A program made the translations under genes and the position numbers. The notes beneath the pieces are model-generated. The model saw only the letters and a program-made list of their open reading frames with translations. It made no database searches and was not told the origin of the DNA. A DNA stretch of 64,000 nucleotides, taken from positions 2,943,001 to 3,007,000 of the forward strand of contig NZ_CP081155.1 of NCBI RefSeq assembly GCF_025141175.1, written 5' to 3'. Each line of letters starts with the position of its first letter. Position 1 is the first letter of the stretch. Below are positions 1-10,069 of the stretch, piece after piece. The stretch comes from Jannaschia sp. M317 (lineage in GTDB: Bacteria; Pseudomonadota; Alphaproteobacteria; Rhodobacterales; Rhodobacteraceae).

Positions 1-85
1 CCTTGGTCTCGCGGTTCTGTGCCGCCTTATTTGCGCCTTACTTTAACGGAGTCGTCGGAGTCCGTCACCCCAAAATCGAATCGCC
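1..85 (-). other. intergenic leader downstream of ftsA
   Basis: Non-coding stretch between the ftsA stop and the left edge. In this gene order ftsZ is expected next on the minus strand, so this probably holds part of the ftsZ leader. I see no confident promoter or terminator in it. The ftsZ assignment is inference from conserved dcw order only. Confidence 0.3.
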
Positions 86-1414
86 TTACCAATTGTCGCG
101 AAACCAGCGCACTGCGCGGCGGAAAGGCGCGCCGGTGGCCCGTTCGGGCACCGCGTCGAAGTCCCAGAATTCGTCCTGCGGCTCGGCCCCTTGCATGCAC
201 AGACCGACGCAGGCGGCAAAGGCCGGACCCTTGGCCGCCTCGGGCAGGCCGTGCACCCGCAAGGGCCTGCCCAACCGCACCTGGTTGCCCAGAATGCGCG
301 CCGCCATCCCGTCCAGACCGGGGATCTGCGACGCCCCGCCGGTCAGAACGATGCGCTGCGACGGCAGATCGCCAAAGCCCGCGGCATCCAGCCGGGCGCG
401 GACCTCTTCGAGGATCTCTTCGACGCGGGGCTTGATGATTCCGATCAACTCGGTGCGCGTGGCGGTGCGGCGGTCGTGGTGCCAGTCGCCAGTGTCGCCT
501 TCCAGGGTGATGACCTCCCGGTCGTCCATGCTGGTGGCATAGACCCCACCATAACGGGTCTTGATCATCTCGGCCATCTGGGCGGGAATACCCAGACCCT
601 GACTGATGTCCGATGTCACCTGCTCGCCGCCCAACCGGACGGTATCTGCGAAAACCATGTGCTTGCGCATGAAGATCGAGATGCCGGTGGTGCCGCCGCC
701 CATGTCGATACAGGCGGCCCCCAGCTCTTTCTCGTCCTCGACCAGGGCAGAGGACGCGGCGGCATAGGGCGCGGACGCCAGGCCCGCCAGTTCCAGATCG
801 CAGCGATGGATGCAGGTCAGCAGGTTCTCGACCGCATGGGCCTCGACCGACAACAGGTGCATGTCCGCGCGCAGCATCTCTCCGGTCTGGCCGCGCGGGT
901 CGCGCAGGGTGGTGCGGTGGTCGATGCCGAAATTGACCGGCTGCGCGTGCAGAACCTCGCGCCCCGCCCCGATGTCGGGCGTCTCGACCGAGGCCAGAAC
1001 CCGGCCCACGTCGTGCACGCTGCAGGGGCCGTTCTCCAACATGATCTCGCCAGACAGGCCATAGCTGCCGGGCCGCCCGCCCGAGAAACAGGCGATGACG
1101 TGATCGACCCGCACGCCCGCCATTTTTTGCGCGCCCTGCACCGCGGTACGGATGGCGCGCTCGGTCTCGGGCATGGCGTCCACTTCGCCCATGCGGATGC
1201 CGCGCGACCGGGTGGTGGTGGCGCCGATGACGCGGAAATTGGACTGCCCCGCCATATGGCCCACGCCTTCGCCCTGGGGGGTGTTTTCCTCGAACCGCAG
1301 GACCAGGCAGGCCGTTTTGTACGTGCCCACATCAAGGATCGCGATCACTCCGCGTTGCAGCGCGGCCTGACGTTTCCGGCGCATGGCGCGCTGGGCCTGG
1401 AACAAACGGCTCAT
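86..1414 (-). CDS. ftsA: cell division protein FtsA
   Basis: Actin-like ATPase that tethers FtsZ filaments to the inner membrane and recruits later divisome proteins. The 442-aa product has the first phosphate loop near residues 26-34 (ILDVGTYKT), the second at 237-246 (DMGGGTTGIS), and a family-specific SHS2 (1C) region between about 90 and 185. The C-terminus ends in an aromatic/basic stretch (RRAVRWFRDNW), the expected amphipathic membrane-targeting helix. The basic N-terminal extension of about 20 residues is typical of alphaproteobacterial FtsA. The ATG overlaps the ftsQ stop in an ATGA, so translation is probably coupled. Confidence 0.97.
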   Translation of the reverse strand: MSRLFQAQRAMRRKRQAALQRGVIAILDVGTYKTACLVLRFEENTPQGEGVGHMAGQSNFRVIGATTTRSRGIRMGEVDAMPETERAIRTAVQGAQKMAGVRVDHVIACFSGGRPGSYGLSGEIMLENGPCSVHDVGRVLASVETPDIGAGREVLHAQPVNFGIDHRTTLRDPRGQTGEMLRADMHLLSVEAHAVENLLTCIHRCDLELAGLASAPYAAASSALVEDEKELGAACIDMGGGTTGISIFMRKHMVFADTVRLGGEQVTSDISQGLGIPAQMAEMIKTRYGGVYATSMDDREVITLEGDTGDWHHDRRTATRTELIGIIKPRVEEILEEVRARLDAAGFGDLPSQRIVLTGGASQIPGLDGMAARILGNQVRLGRPLRVHGLPEAAKGPAFAACVGLCMQGAEPQDEFWDFDAVPERATGAPFRRAVRWFRDNW

Positions 1415-2298
1415 TGGTCCTCCTGGTAGCTTAGACGTTCAAGATCCTGCAGCCGCTTCAGCTCGCTCCGCGCGGGCTGCGACAGGCGCAGGGTGGGTCG
1501 GTCGGCAAGGCGCAGGTCGACGACGCGCACGTCGCGCGACAACACGTCCTTGGCCGCATGCAGCGCCAGCGCGCGGTCCAGCGCGGCGGCGGGGGCCGTT
1601 TCCGGCAGCAGGATGCGCTGGCCATCGGTCAGGATCACATCCCACCGCCGGTTGCCCATCCGTGTCAGGCCGACAATCCGGTCCGCAACCGGCAGTGCCG
1701 CCTCATAAAGCGCCAGCGCCTCCCCCACGGCGGCATCCGCCCCCTCGCCCGAGATCAGCGGCAGCGCGCCAGCCCGCTGAATATCGTCCAGACGCGCGAC
1801 GTGGTGCCCGGTGGGATCCAGAACGGTGACCGAGCCTTCATGCAGCCAGGCGACCGCGGGTGTCCGTTCCGTCACCTTCAGCAACAGGACACCGCCCGGC
1901 TTGATGCGCACTTCGGCGCGCTCCACCGGGTCCAGCTGCTCCAGCTTCTGGCGCAGCGCGTCGATATCCAGCGCGAACTGCGACAGCGGCAGATCGACGG
2001 GCAACACCTCCTGGATGTCTTCCTGCAACTGCCCCGAGGCCCCCTCGATCCGCAACAGGGACACCATGAATTCCGGCCGGTCCTGCACGGCCCGGACGGC
2101 GCTGTCCCAGGTATCGACGATGGTCGCGATCCGCGCCGGGTCGTTGATGTACCAGGTGAACAGAAACACAAAGCTGAACGACGGGATGCCGGTGCGCACC
2201 AAGGCCCGGAACAGCGGCGTCAACCACAGCCGTTGCAGGCGGTAATCCCACTTCGACGGGGCCGGATCGGCCTTGGGCGGCGCGCTCAGCGGTTGCAC
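1411..2298 (-). CDS. ftsQ: cell division protein FtsQ
   Basis: Bitopic divisome protein linking early and late division proteins. The open frame runs back to 2478, but that would overlap ddl by about 190 bases. I choose GTG at 2298, with a GGAGG seven bases upstream inside the end of ddl, giving 295 aa and a 13-base overlap with ddl. A short cytoplasmic region is followed by one membrane segment (about residues 35-50, around [13 protein letters not shown]), then a POTRA region (LLRIEGAS, about 85-150) and the FtsQ beta domain ([19 protein letters not shown]). The stop overlaps the ftsA ATG. Confidence 0.93.
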   Translation of the reverse strand: MQPLSAPPKADPAPSKWDYRLQRLWLTPLFRALVRTGIPSFSFVFLFTWYINDPARIATIVDTWDSAVRAVQDRPEFMVSLLRIEGASGQLQEDIQEVLPVDLPLSQFALDIDALRQKLEQLDPVERAEVRIKPGGVLLLKVTERTPAVAWLHEGSVTVLDPTGHHVARLDDIQRAGALPLISGEGADAAVGEALALYEAALPVADRIVGLTRMGNRRWDVILTDGQRILLPETAPAAALDRALALHAAKDVLSRDVRVVDLRLADRPTLRLSQPARSELKRLQDLERLSYQEDQ

Positions 2299-3200
2299 GA
2301 GGCGTCCTCCACCAATCGCGCACAGAGCTGGCCAAAGGTGATACCCGCATGCGCCGCCTGTTCCGGCGTCAGCGAGGTGGGCGTCATGCCGGGCTGCGTG
2401 TTCGTCTCCAACAGGATCAGCCCGTCGACCCCGCGCGCCACATCCCAGCGGAAATCCGTGCGGCTGATCGACCGGCACCCCAAGGCGGCATGTGCGCGCA
2501 GGGCGTAATCCTGACAGGCGGCAAAGATCTCGGCGGGGACATCCGCCGGCAAGACGTGCCGCGACCCGCCCGCCGCATATTTCGCCTCGTAGTCATACCA
2601 GCCATCGGTCAGGATTTCGGTGACGGTCAATGCGCTGTCACCCAGCACGGTACAGGTCAGCTCCCGCCCCGGCGCATAGGTTTCAACCATCACCTGCTGC
2701 GGCATCGTCTCGGCCAGGTGCGGCGGCGTGTTCGCCCCCTCGGCCACGATGTAGATCCCGACGGAGGAGCCTTCGTTGACCGGCTTCACCACATAGGGCG
2801 GCGGCAGCACATGGGCCGACATGGCCGCATCCCTGGACACGATCCGGCTTTCGACGATGGGCAGGCCGTGGGCGCGGTAGATGTCCTTGGTCCGGCCCTT
2901 GTCCATCGCCGTGGCCGAGGCCAGCACGCCCGAATGCGTATAAGGAATGCGCAGCCATTCCAGCAGGCCCTGCACGCAGCCGTCCTCACCCCAACGCCCA
3001 TGCAGCGCGTTGAACACGACGTCTGGCTGCAACCGCTGCAATTCGGCCACGACCTCTGTTCCCGCGTCCAGCAAGGACACGCGATAACCTTCGCCGCGCA
3101 ATACCTCTGCACAGCCCTGACCGGTCGACAGCGAGACCTCCCGCTCCGACGATGGGCCGCCCAAAAGGACGACGACATGAGTGGATGCCCTGCCCGACAT
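2286..3200 (-). CDS. ddl: D-alanine--D-alanine ligase
   Basis: ATP-grasp ligase making D-Ala-D-Ala for the peptidoglycan stem peptide in the cytoplasm. The 304 aa match the DdlB length. Visible signatures are [10 protein letters not shown] (14-23), HGRWGEDG (67-74), [12 protein letters not shown] (137-148, ATP-grasp) and ETNTQPGMT (265-273, Mg-ligand region). An AGGA lies a few bases upstream of the ATG. It sits 100 bases after murB and overlaps ftsQ by 13 bases, fitting one dcw transcript. Confidence 0.97.
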   Translation of the reverse strand: MSGRASTHVVVLLGGPSSEREVSLSTGQGCAEVLRGEGYRVSLLDAGTEVVAELQRLQPDVVFNALHGRWGEDGCVQGLLEWLRIPYTHSGVLASATAMDKGRTKDIYRAHGLPIVESRIVSRDAAMSAHVLPPPYVVKPVNEGSSVGIYIVAEGANTPPHLAETMPQQVMVETYAPGRELTCTVLGDSALTVTEILTDGWYDYEAKYAAGGSRHVLPADVPAEIFAACQDYALRAHAALGCRSISRTDFRWDVARGVDGLILLETNTQPGMTPTSLTPEQAAHAGITFGQLCARLVEDASCNR

Positions 3201-3301
3201 TCCAAAATCCTGCGCCTCGCCGGGTCACTGCTGTGCCTCGGCTTGTTGTTATGCCCCCGGCCCTCTCGGGCGACCTCTGACGGGTCTGCGGGGTGGCGGG
3301 G

Positions 3302-4228
3302 CTAGCCCTCGCCTGCGGGCTCACCGACCCGCTTGATTTCCCATTGTAGCGATATTCCGCTGGTCGCGTGAACCCTCTTTCTGACCTCTTCGCCCAATCC
3401 TTCCAGATCGGCCGCCGTGGCCCCGCCCTGATTGACCAGGAAATTCGAGTGTTTGGGCGACATGATCGCCCCGCCACGGGTGGCGCCGCGCATGCCCGCG
3501 TCGTCGATCACCTTCCAGGCCTTCAGGTCGTGCACATCGTCCGCCCGCCCCGTGGACGAGAACCCCGCCGGGTTGCGAAACGTGCTGCCCGCGCTGCGGT
3601 CCTTGGTCGGTTGCGTCGCGTCGCGCTTGGCCAACTGGTCCGCCATCCGTGCCTCCAACGCCTCCGGCTCGCCCGCGTCCGTGCGGAAGGTGGCGCGCGT
3701 GATGACCGCGCCCTCGGGGATCGCGCTCGACCGATAGGCCATCGCCAGGTCCGCGGCGGGGATCGTCACCACCGCACCGTCGCGTAACACCGCCTGCACC
3801 TCGATCAGATGGTCCGCCACATAGCTGCCATAGCAGCCCGCGTTCATCGCCACCGCGCCGCCGATGCTGCCGGGGATGGTCCGCAGGAACGTCAGGTCGC
3901 GCCCCGCCTGCGCCGCGCGGCGCGCTACATGGGCGTCCAGCGCGGCGGCCCCCGCCACCACCCGGTCCCCCTCGACCGAGATCCCGTTGAACCCCCGCCC
4001 CAACCGGATCACGACGGCGCGCAAGCCCCCGTCCCGCACGATCAGGTTCGACCCCACCCCCATCGGGAACACCGCGACCTCCGGCGTCAAGGCCGCCAGA
4101 AACCCCGCCAGATCCTCCAGATCCGCCGGCTGAAACAAAGCATCCGCCGGCCCGCCCACACGCAGCCAGGTCAGATCGGAGAGATCCCGGTTCTCGGTCA
4201 GGGTGCCACGCACGTCAGGATAGGTCAT
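3302..4228 (-). CDS. murB: UDP-N-acetylenolpyruvoylglucosamine reductase MurB
   Basis: FAD enzyme that reduces UDP-GlcNAc-enolpyruvate to UDP-MurNAc. The frame opens with a TTG at 4264, but family proteins begin like MTYPDVRG, so I use the ATG at 4228 (308 aa). FAD-domain motifs include WLRVGGPAD near the start, [10 protein letters not shown], and [17 protein letters not shown]. The catalytic-serine segment is AGSTFRNP. The end IKRVGE matches type I/II MurB tails. It is 39 bases downstream of the accessory gene at 4268-5833, which separates it from murC and DUF2484. Confidence 0.96.
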   Translation of the reverse strand: MTYPDVRGTLTENRDLSDLTWLRVGGPADALFQPADLEDLAGFLAALTPEVAVFPMGVGSNLIVRDGGLRAVVIRLGRGFNGISVEGDRVVAGAAALDAHVARRAAQAGRDLTFLRTIPGSIGGAVAMNAGCYGSYVADHLIEVQAVLRDGAVVTIPAADLAMAYRSSAIPEGAVITRATFRTDAGEPEALEARMADQLAKRDATQPTKDRSAGSTFRNPAGFSSTGRADDVHDLKAWKVIDDAGMRGATRGGAIMSPKHSNFLVNQGGATAADLEGLGEEVRKRVHATSGISLQWEIKRVGEPAGEG

Positions 4229-4267
4229 GCGGGCGGAGGTAGAGGGCGGGGCCGGGTTGGGCAAGGG

Positions 4268-5833
4268 TCAGAAGAGCGCGAGGATTACCTTAACCGCCGC
4301 AGCAACCTTCTCGGAATGGAGCGCCGTATAGACAACGCCGGAACTTGCAGCGATCACCCCGACGTTCGTGGATATCCGAGCCATCCGCCCCGAGACATCC
4401 TCGATCTCTTTCAAGGTGCCCTTGAACCGCCGCCAGTTCCCAATGATCCAGACCTGCAGGATGACGGAGCCAATCCGCTTCAAGGCACCCTGCCGGATCG
4501 GGGCTGGCGTCTGTGCGTCCGTAGCGAGCTGGGCGAGTTCCGGCAGTTCTTCGGCCAACGTTCCCTCGGACGCGTCCGCAACCACCTCTGCCGCGTCCCC
4601 GAGCAGGGCCACCTGCGCCGGGTCGTCGATCAGGCTGGCAATCACCGGTGCCTCTCCCCGGCTCTCGACCACCTCGGGTTCGTCTTCCAGCGATCGTTCG
4701 ACTTCCAGAAGCGTGCCTTGGAGAATACCGACGAACGCGTCTTCCTCGGCGGTTGGGCAAACACCGCTTCGGACATTGACCATGTTCGTAAGACGCGCGG
4801 CACGGGCGTTGTTGTGAACGACCACAACGCCCTCGGAATGGTTCTCCACCGCTCGCCGTATCCAGAGCAATTCCATGCGCAGCGTTCCACGCATGTTGTC
4901 CAGACTGTCGGCAACCGCGAGCACCTCGCGCAACTTTGCCACGCCGGAAGCCAGGCGGCGACCGTTCTCAGCAGGAATGTCCGACTGAAAGAACCGCTCC
5001 GTCTCGAGGTTCTGTTCAACCACGATCCCGTCAGACGTGTCGCGCAACGCGTCGAAAACAGCCGACGTGCCAAGCCGCCCACGCCGCCAGATCTCCCCGA
5101 TCACCGGTAGCGCCTCGGATGGCCCCGCATCCCAGATTTTCGGGTCAATCAGCGCGATGTCTCGCATCATGTCGAGGTCCAGCGCGCGGCCCTTGGGGTC
5201 GAGGACGTGCTCATACCATTCGATGACCGGCGACCAATCGTCTTGGGCCGCCTCCAAACGCGCGCGACCTGCCTCCCAAACTTCTGCAAGCGGGTTGTCG
5301 TCTGGCCAAAGCGGAACCGCCGCAAGGTTTTCCATGGCAGAGGATTCCGCTGAGTCTCTCTTTAAGGCCGAGGCGAAGGCGACGAAGGAACTGGTGGCGG
5401 CCTTTGCTGCAAAAGAGACGGACTTGCCGACGGACGAAGCAGAAAGTGTGCAGGCTATTGAAGCAGCGTCAGAGGCATCTGCGGCGGCGGCATCGGCCGC
5501 GTCAACGCCGTCTGCTGCGTCCGCTGCATCTGCGGCCGTCCTATATGCGAAGGAGGCGGCAGACGCGATAGTCTCGGTCTCCACATCAAGCGCGACCGAA
5601 GAAATCGTCAGGGGTCTATAAATGGAGAGAACGGACAAATCTGATTTGTGACGCTTATCGCTTTCAAGCGGAAGACGCCCAGCGACAAACGGAAATACCC
5701 GCGCCGCCGCGCGAAACGCGATCGTCACCGCGATCCGCCGCGCGCGCTCCTCCGCCTCCGGCGTGTCGCGGGGCAGCGCCTCCAGCCAGGCCTCCAAATT
5801 CTCCGGGGTATCGATGGGATCTCTATCCGTCAT
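4268..5833 (-). CDS. uncharacterised 521-aa accessory protein within the dcw cluster
   Basis: No function can be assigned. Residues 12-50 (LEAWLEALPRD, then an Arg/Ala-rich helix) precede an Ala/Asp/Ser-rich tract at about 88-160. A conserved-looking block at 174-238 contains LWPDDNP, W200, EWYEHVL and IWDAGP. From memory, many alphaproteobacterial hypothetical proteins share this layout (Ala-rich tract, then LWP, W..W.E-WY, W..GP). A variable C-terminal half follows, ending in hydrophobic segments near 454-464 and 490-521 that may reach the membrane. GC is visibly lower than in murB and murC. It lies between murB (39 bases) and DUF2484 (39 bases) in the same orientation. This looks like an acquired cargo gene co-transcribed with cell-wall genes. 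Confidence 0.8.
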   Translation of the reverse strand: MTDRDPIDTPENLEAWLEALPRDTPEAEERARRIAVTIAFRAAARVFPFVAGRLPLESDKRHKSDLSVLSIYRPLTISSVALDVETETIASAASFAYRTAADAADAADGVDAADAAAADASDAASIACTLSASSVGKSVSFAAKAATSSFVAFASALKRDSAESSAMENLAAVPLWPDDNPLAEVWEAGRARLEAAQDDWSPVIEWYEHVLDPKGRALDLDMMRDIALIDPKIWDAGPSEALPVIGEIWRRGRLGTSAVFDALRDTSDGIVVEQNLETERFFQSDIPAENGRRLASGVAKLREVLAVADSLDNMRGTLRMELLWIRRAVENHSEGVVVVHNNARAARLTNMVNVRSGVCPTAEEDAFVGILQGTLLEVERSLEDEPEVVESRGEAPVIASLIDDPAQVALLGDAAEVVADASEGTLAEELPELAQLATDAQTPAPIRQGALKRIGSVILQVWIIGNWRRFKGTLKEIEDVSGRMARISTNVGVIAASSGVVYTALHSEKVAAAVKVILALF

Positions 5834-5872
5834 CCCCGCAACCTGACGCGCACGTCAGGTCAAGGCAACCCG

Positions 5873-6115
5873 CTAGCGTCCTGCCCGCGCTCGCACCCAC
5901 CGCCACGCGTAGCGGACCGGCCAGCGCAGAACGACCCCCATCGTCAAGACCCCGACGCCCGCCCAGAGCCAGTCCATCGACACCCCCAGCCAGATCACCA
6001 GCGGCACGCCCAGGGCGATCAGCCCGTAGGCGGCAGGCCAACTTTGGCGGGCGGTCAGGGTCAGCATCAGGACCCAGGCGAGAACCACCCAGAGGCAGAG
6101 CGCGATCAGCGCCAT
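5873..6115 (-). CDS. DUF2484 family small membrane protein
   Basis: An 80-aa protein made of three hydrophobic segments: about 3-21 (LIALCLWVVLAWVLMLTLT), 27-45 and 49-63. A basic tail (RYAWRWVRARAGR) follows. In Rhodobacterales a DUF2484 protein is typically encoded between murC and murB, as here, so I assign the family by position, size and topology. Its role is unknown; the location suggests the envelope. The ATG is used as start. Confidence 0.75.
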   Translation of the reverse strand: MALIALCLWVVLAWVLMLTLTARQSWPAAYGLIALGVPLVIWLGVSMDWLWAGVGVLTMGVVLRWPVRYAWRWVRARAGR

Positions 6116-6165
6116 GGCGGGCCTCCGGGGTCAGCACGCAGGCGCAACGCGACCGCCCGAAGACT

Positions 6166-6213
6166 TCCCCCAAAACGTGAAACCCGGTCCCCGGATCTGC
6201 CCCAAAACGTGAA
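6166..6213. repeat. two direct copies of CCCCAAAACGTGAA
   Basis: The murC/DUF2484 gap holds CCCCAAAACGTGAA twice, within 6166-6182 and 6199-6213, with a 16-base spacer. The 17-base form of the first copy recurs, inverted, at 48137-48153. No known regulator site is recognised. See findings. Confidence 0.7.
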
Positions 6214-6221
6214 TTTCCGGG

Positions 6222-7622
6222 TCACTCGGCCAGACGAGCGGGCAGCGCGTTGGCCCATGCCGAAATCGTGCCCGCGCCCAGACAAACCACGATGTCCCCC
6301 TCCCGCGCCTGTTCACGGACCAGGCGGATCAGGTCCTCCTCGTCGGTCACGGCGCGCGCATGGCGGTGGCCGGTGCGGATCAGGCCCGCCACCAGATCGT
6401 CACGTCCGGCCCCCTCGATCGGGTCCTCTCCGGCGGCAAAAATATCTGCGATTCCAACGACATCGGCGTCTGCAAAGCAGCCGCAGAAATCATCGAACAG
6501 GGAATGCAGACGCGAATACCGGTGCGGCTGATGCACGGCGATCACCCGGCCTGTGTCCCCGATGCTCTGCCGCGCAGCCTTCAGAACGGCTGCGATTTCA
6601 ACGGGATGGTGGCCGTAGTCGTCGATGATCGGCACACCGTTCCATTCGCCCACCTTGGTAAACCGACGGTTCACGCCCCCGAATGACGCAAGCCCTTCGC
6701 GGATCACATCCTTGGGCACGCCCAGGTGCCGGGCCACGGCGACGGCGGACAAGGCATTGGAAACGTTATGATCTCCGGGCATGGGCAGAGAGCACCCCTC
6801 GATCACGTCGTCTTCGGTCTGAAGCTGGATGTCGAAATGCGCCACCCCCGCCTCATACCGCAGGCCAACCGCACGCACGTCGGCCTGGGCGTTGAACCCG
6901 AAAGTCGTTATTCTACGGTCGGTTACACGCCCGACCAGGGCGCGCACCTCGGGGTGATCGGTGCAACAGATCGCGAGGCCGTAGAACGGCAGCCCACCGA
7001 TGAAGTCGTCGAAACCCCGGCGCAGGTTTTCGATCGTGCCCCAATGCTCCATATGCTCGGGATCGATGTTGGTGACGATGGCAACGGTGGCGGGCAAGCG
7101 ATTGAAAGTGCCGTCACTTTCGTCGGCTTCCACCACCATCCATTCGCCCTGCCCCATCCGCGCGTTGGAGCCGTAGGCGTGGATGATGCCGCCATTGATG
7201 ACGGTCGGGTCCAGCTTGCCCGCATCCAGCAGCGCCGCGACCATGGTGGTCGTCGTGGTCTTGCCGTGGGTTCCCGCGACCGCGACGTTGGATTTCAGGC
7301 GCATCAGTTCGGCCAGCATCTCGGCGCGGCGCACCACCGGCAGGCCTTGGGCGCGCGCGGCGTCAAGTTCGGGATTGCCCGGTTTGATGGCCGAAGAGAT
7401 CACGATGACCTCTGCCCCCTCCAGGTTTTCGGCGGCCTGCCCCTCAAAGATGCGCGCGCCAAGGCCGGCCAGGCGGTCGGTTATCCTGGAGGTCTTGGCG
7501 TCAGAGCCCTGGACGGAATATCCATACGACATAAGGACTTCGGCAATACCGGACATGCCGATACCGCCGATTCCGACAAAGTGGATGGGGCCCATCTGGC
7601 TGGGAAGTTTGGTGGCATTCAT
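6222..7622 (-). CDS. murC: UDP-N-acetylmuramate--L-alanine ligase MurC
   Basis: Cytoplasmic Mur ligase adding L-Ala to UDP-MurNAc. The frame is open to 7703, but the ATG at 7622 ([11 protein letters not shown]) overlaps the murG stop in ATGA and gives 466 aa, the normal length. Motifs: an N-terminal nucleotide fold [15 protein letters not shown], the ATP loop [10 protein letters not shown] near residue 115, [21 protein letters not shown] and [10 protein letters not shown]. The C-terminal domain has the PHRYSRL motif. Positioned between murG and DUF2484 in the dcw run. Confidence 0.97.
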   Translation of the reverse strand: MNATKLPSQMGPIHFVGIGGIGMSGIAEVLMSYGYSVQGSDAKTSRITDRLAGLGARIFEGQAAENLEGAEVIVISSAIKPGNPELDAARAQGLPVVRRAEMLAELMRLKSNVAVAGTHGKTTTTTMVAALLDAGKLDPTVINGGIIHAYGSNARMGQGEWMVVEADESDGTFNRLPATVAIVTNIDPEHMEHWGTIENLRRGFDDFIGGLPFYGLAICCTDHPEVRALVGRVTDRRITTFGFNAQADVRAVGLRYEAGVAHFDIQLQTEDDVIEGCSLPMPGDHNVSNALSAVAVARHLGVPKDVIREGLASFGGVNRRFTKVGEWNGVPIIDDYGHHPVEIAAVLKAARQSIGDTGRVIAVHQPHRYSRLHSLFDDFCGCFADADVVGIADIFAAGEDPIEGAGRDDLVAGLIRTGHRHARAVTDEEDLIRLVREQAREGDIVVCLGAGTISAWANALPARLAE

Positions 7623-8710
7623 CTGGTCTGGCTCACGTATTGCACAAGGTCGGCGAGGCGCTCGGCGGCATCGGGCACGGCGACGGACATCGCCGCACGA
7701 CACATCTGCTGGGCGCCCTTGGGGTTGGTCAGGATCAAATGCACCTGCTCGGCCAAGGTTTCCGGGGTCAGGCGTTTTTCCGGGATCATGATCGCCGCGC
7801 CCACCTCGGTCAGCATGCGCGCGTTCGCCGTCTGATGGTCCCCGGCGGCCACGGCGTAAGGGATCAGGATCGAGGGGCGCCCGACGACCGAGATATCCGC
7901 AACGGTCGAAGCCCCCGAGCGAGAGATGACAAGCTGCGCATCCGCCATCCGGTTCGGAATGTCGTCGAAAAAGGGCTGCACGTCCGCGTCCATGCCTGCC
8001 CCTTCGTAGAAAGCGGAGACGCGGTCATGATCCTCGGGGCGGGCCTGATGGGCGACGCGCAGTTGCGCGCGGATGTCCTGCGGCAGACGCGACAGCGCCT
8101 CGGGCACCACGTCGGACAGGATGCGCGCACCCTGACTGCCGCCGATCACCAGGATCGACATCGGGTAGTCGCCGGGCGGGATGTAGGGCGCTTCGGCACG
8201 GGCCAGCACGGCGCCGCGGACGGGGTTGCCGGTGTGGGCACCCTCGACCCCGTCGGGCAGGTTGGTGGGCCAGATCCCGCAGGCAAAGGCGTCGACACGA
8301 CTGGCAAAGACCTGATTGACGCGGCCCGGCACGCCGTTCTGTTCATGGATGATCCGGGGCAATTTCAGCAGCACCGCCGCCGCGAGCGCCGGGATCGACG
8401 GGTAGCCGCCAAAGCCCGCCACAAGGGTTGGACGCTCGGCCCGGAACCCGCGCAGCGCGCGCAGCACGCCCCCCGTCAGCTTGACCGGCACGCCAATCTT
8501 GGCCGCAAGCCCGCCACGCGCGAAGGTGGCAGAGGGGACGATCTCGATCTCGACATCCTCGGGGAAGCCGTCCGCATAGCGCGCGCCCCTGTCGTCGGTC
8601 GACAGCTTGACCCGCCAGCCACGCGCAAGCATTTCCTCGGCCAGGCTTTGGGCCGGGAACATATGTCCACCGGTGCCGCCCGCCGCGATGACGATCAGGG
8701 GTTGGGTCAT
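7619..8710 (-). CDS. murG: undecaprenyldiphospho-muramoylpentapeptide beta-N-acetylglucosaminyltransferase MurG
   Basis: GT28 enzyme on the inner face of the cytoplasmic membrane that adds GlcNAc to lipid I to form lipid II. The start at 8710 ([20 protein letters not shown]) overlaps the ftsW stop and gives 363 aa; the frame further upstream is only the ftsW shadow. Signatures: GGTGGH near the N-terminus, [27 protein letters not shown] and the donor-binding [13 protein letters not shown]. Coupled by ATGA to both ftsW and murC. Confidence 0.97.
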   Translation of the reverse strand: MTQPLIVIAAGGTGGHMFPAQSLAEEMLARGWRVKLSTDDRGARYADGFPEDVEIEIVPSATFARGGLAAKIGVPVKLTGGVLRALRGFRAERPTLVAGFGGYPSIPALAAAVLLKLPRIIHEQNGVPGRVNQVFASRVDAFACGIWPTNLPDGVEGAHTGNPVRGAVLARAEAPYIPPGDYPMSILVIGGSQGARILSDVVPEALSRLPQDIRAQLRVAHQARPEDHDRVSAFYEGAGMDADVQPFFDDIPNRMADAQLVISRSGASTVADISVVGRPSILIPYAVAAGDHQTANARMLTEVGAAIMIPEKRLTPETLAEQVHLILTNPKGAQQMCRAAMSVAVPDAAERLADLVQYVSQTR

Positions 8711-9876
8711 CGGAATCCGTTCGACAGAAGGTGGTCGCCAATCTCGGCCTGCGGGCGAACGCGGGTGAAACACAAAAGCATCCCCATCAGCAAGCCCATG
8801 GCGATCAACGACGAACCGCCGTAGCTGACGAACGGCAGGGTCATGCCCTTGGCAGGCAGGATGCGGACCGCGACGCCCAGATTGATGAAGGCCTGGCTGG
8901 CCAGCAGAACGGTCAGACCGGTCCCGGCCAGTCGGATGAAGACGTCGCGTTCGATGCACAGCCGCATCAGGCAGCGGAAGGTGATCGTCGCGAACAGCCC
9001 GATGATGCAAAGCACGAGGATCATGCCGTATTCCTCGGCGGCGACAGCGATGATGAAATCGGTATGCGCGTCCGGCAGGGTCCATTTGACCCGGCCCTCG
9101 TTGACGCCGGTGCCCAGAAATCCACCCTCGCGGATAGCGTCGATGGCATAGCCCATCTGCGTGCGGGGATCGACCTCGGGCGAGAGGAAGCCGTCGATGC
9201 GGCGGGCGAAGTGCTCGGAATTGTTGTAGGCGATGACGCCCACTCCACCCACAGCCAGGATCACGCCGGTCAGCAGGATGATCGGGGCCCCCGCCACGAA
9301 ATAGACGGCGGACCAGGCCACCACAGTCAGCATGGCCTGACCGAAATCAGGCTGCATGGCGAGAAAGCCGATGATGACGGTCAGCACCGCAAAGCTGATG
9401 GATTTTCCCGGCGGGCCATTCGGCTCCGTGCCGGCGGCCATCAGCCAGGCGGTTACCACCACGAACAGCGGCTTGAGAAATTCGGACGGCTGCACCGAGG
9501 CAAAGCCCAGCGAATACCACCGCGTCGCCCCCTTGCCGAAATCGGTGCCCAGCACCGGCAACAGCATCACGGCCACGGCCGCCGCGATGAATCCCAGGAC
9601 ACCCAGACGGCGCACCAGATTGGGAGACATCATCGAGACGACCAGCATCACGCCAAAGGCCATCGCGCCGAAGATCGCTTGTTTTTCCACGTAGTAGAAC
9701 GCGGGCAAACCGTTGCGTTCCGCCAATGGGACCGACGCGGCGAGACCCAGAACAATGCCGATCGCGAACAAGAGCACGACCGCGAACAGCACGACCTTGT
9801 CCAGCGTCCGCCACCATCGTGAAAGGATCGCCTCGCCCGGAAGGACGATCACGGCGCCATGCGCAATCTCTGTCAT
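8707..9876 (-). CDS. ftsW: peptidoglycan glycosyltransferase FtsW
   Basis: SEDS-family septal peptidoglycan polymerase. The 389 aa contain about ten hydrophobic segments, starting near residue 28 ([19 protein letters not shown]). SEDS motifs: [17 protein letters not shown] in the central loop, [10 protein letters not shown] with the conserved aspartate, and [11 protein letters not shown] near the C-terminus. It is the first dcw gene in this block. Upstream (9877-10069) is a 193-base gap and then a GNAT gene, not murD, so the cluster is broken here. Confidence 0.96.
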   Translation of the reverse strand: MTEIAHGAVIVLPGEAILSRWWRTLDKVVLFAVVLLFAIGIVLGLAASVPLAERNGLPAFYYVEKQAIFGAMAFGVMLVVSMMSPNLVRRLGVLGFIAAAVAVMLLPVLGTDFGKGATRWYSLGFASVQPSEFLKPLFVVVTAWLMAAGTEPNGPPGKSISFAVLTVIIGFLAMQPDFGQAMLTVVAWSAVYFVAGAPIILLTGVILAVGGVGVIAYNNSEHFARRIDGFLSPEVDPRTQMGYAIDAIREGGFLGTGVNEGRVKWTLPDAHTDFIIAVAAEEYGMILVLCIIGLFATITFRCLMRLCIERDVFIRLAGTGLTVLLASQAFINLGVAVRILPAKGMTLPFVSYGGSSLIAMGLLMGMLLCFTRVRPQAEIGDHLLSNGFR

Positions 9877-10069
9877 TGGTCTGCCTGTAGTTCGTGACTG
9901 CCCGCCCGGTTTTCCGAGTCTCGGGCGTCAGTGTAGCGCGCAGGGGCGAATCAGGCCAGAGGCTTTGCACCCAGGCGGCGGGGATGCGCCGCCCCGGACG
10001 CCACGGCAAGGCCGCCAGCGCCTGATGCGGGGCCAGCACCCGGTGTTCTCGGCCGCCCGTGATGGGGCC

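Noticed and set aside
4229..4264. TTG start adding 12 residues to murB
   Set aside because: The added residues are Pro/Ser-rich and unlike the family; the ATG at 4228 begins the conserved sequence.
5037..5621. Ala/Ser-rich plus-strand frame of 194 codons
   Set aside because: It is the complement of the Ala/Asp-rich tract of the accessory gene; repetitive codons keep both strands open.
9930..9960. Possible sigma-70 promoter for ftsW with TACACT as -10
   Set aside because: No acceptable -35 at the right distance, so not listed as a feature.
9347..10039. 230-codon minus frame extending upstream of ftsW
   Set aside because: It overlaps ftsW in another frame, and its first 50 residues match no family I know; treated as chance.
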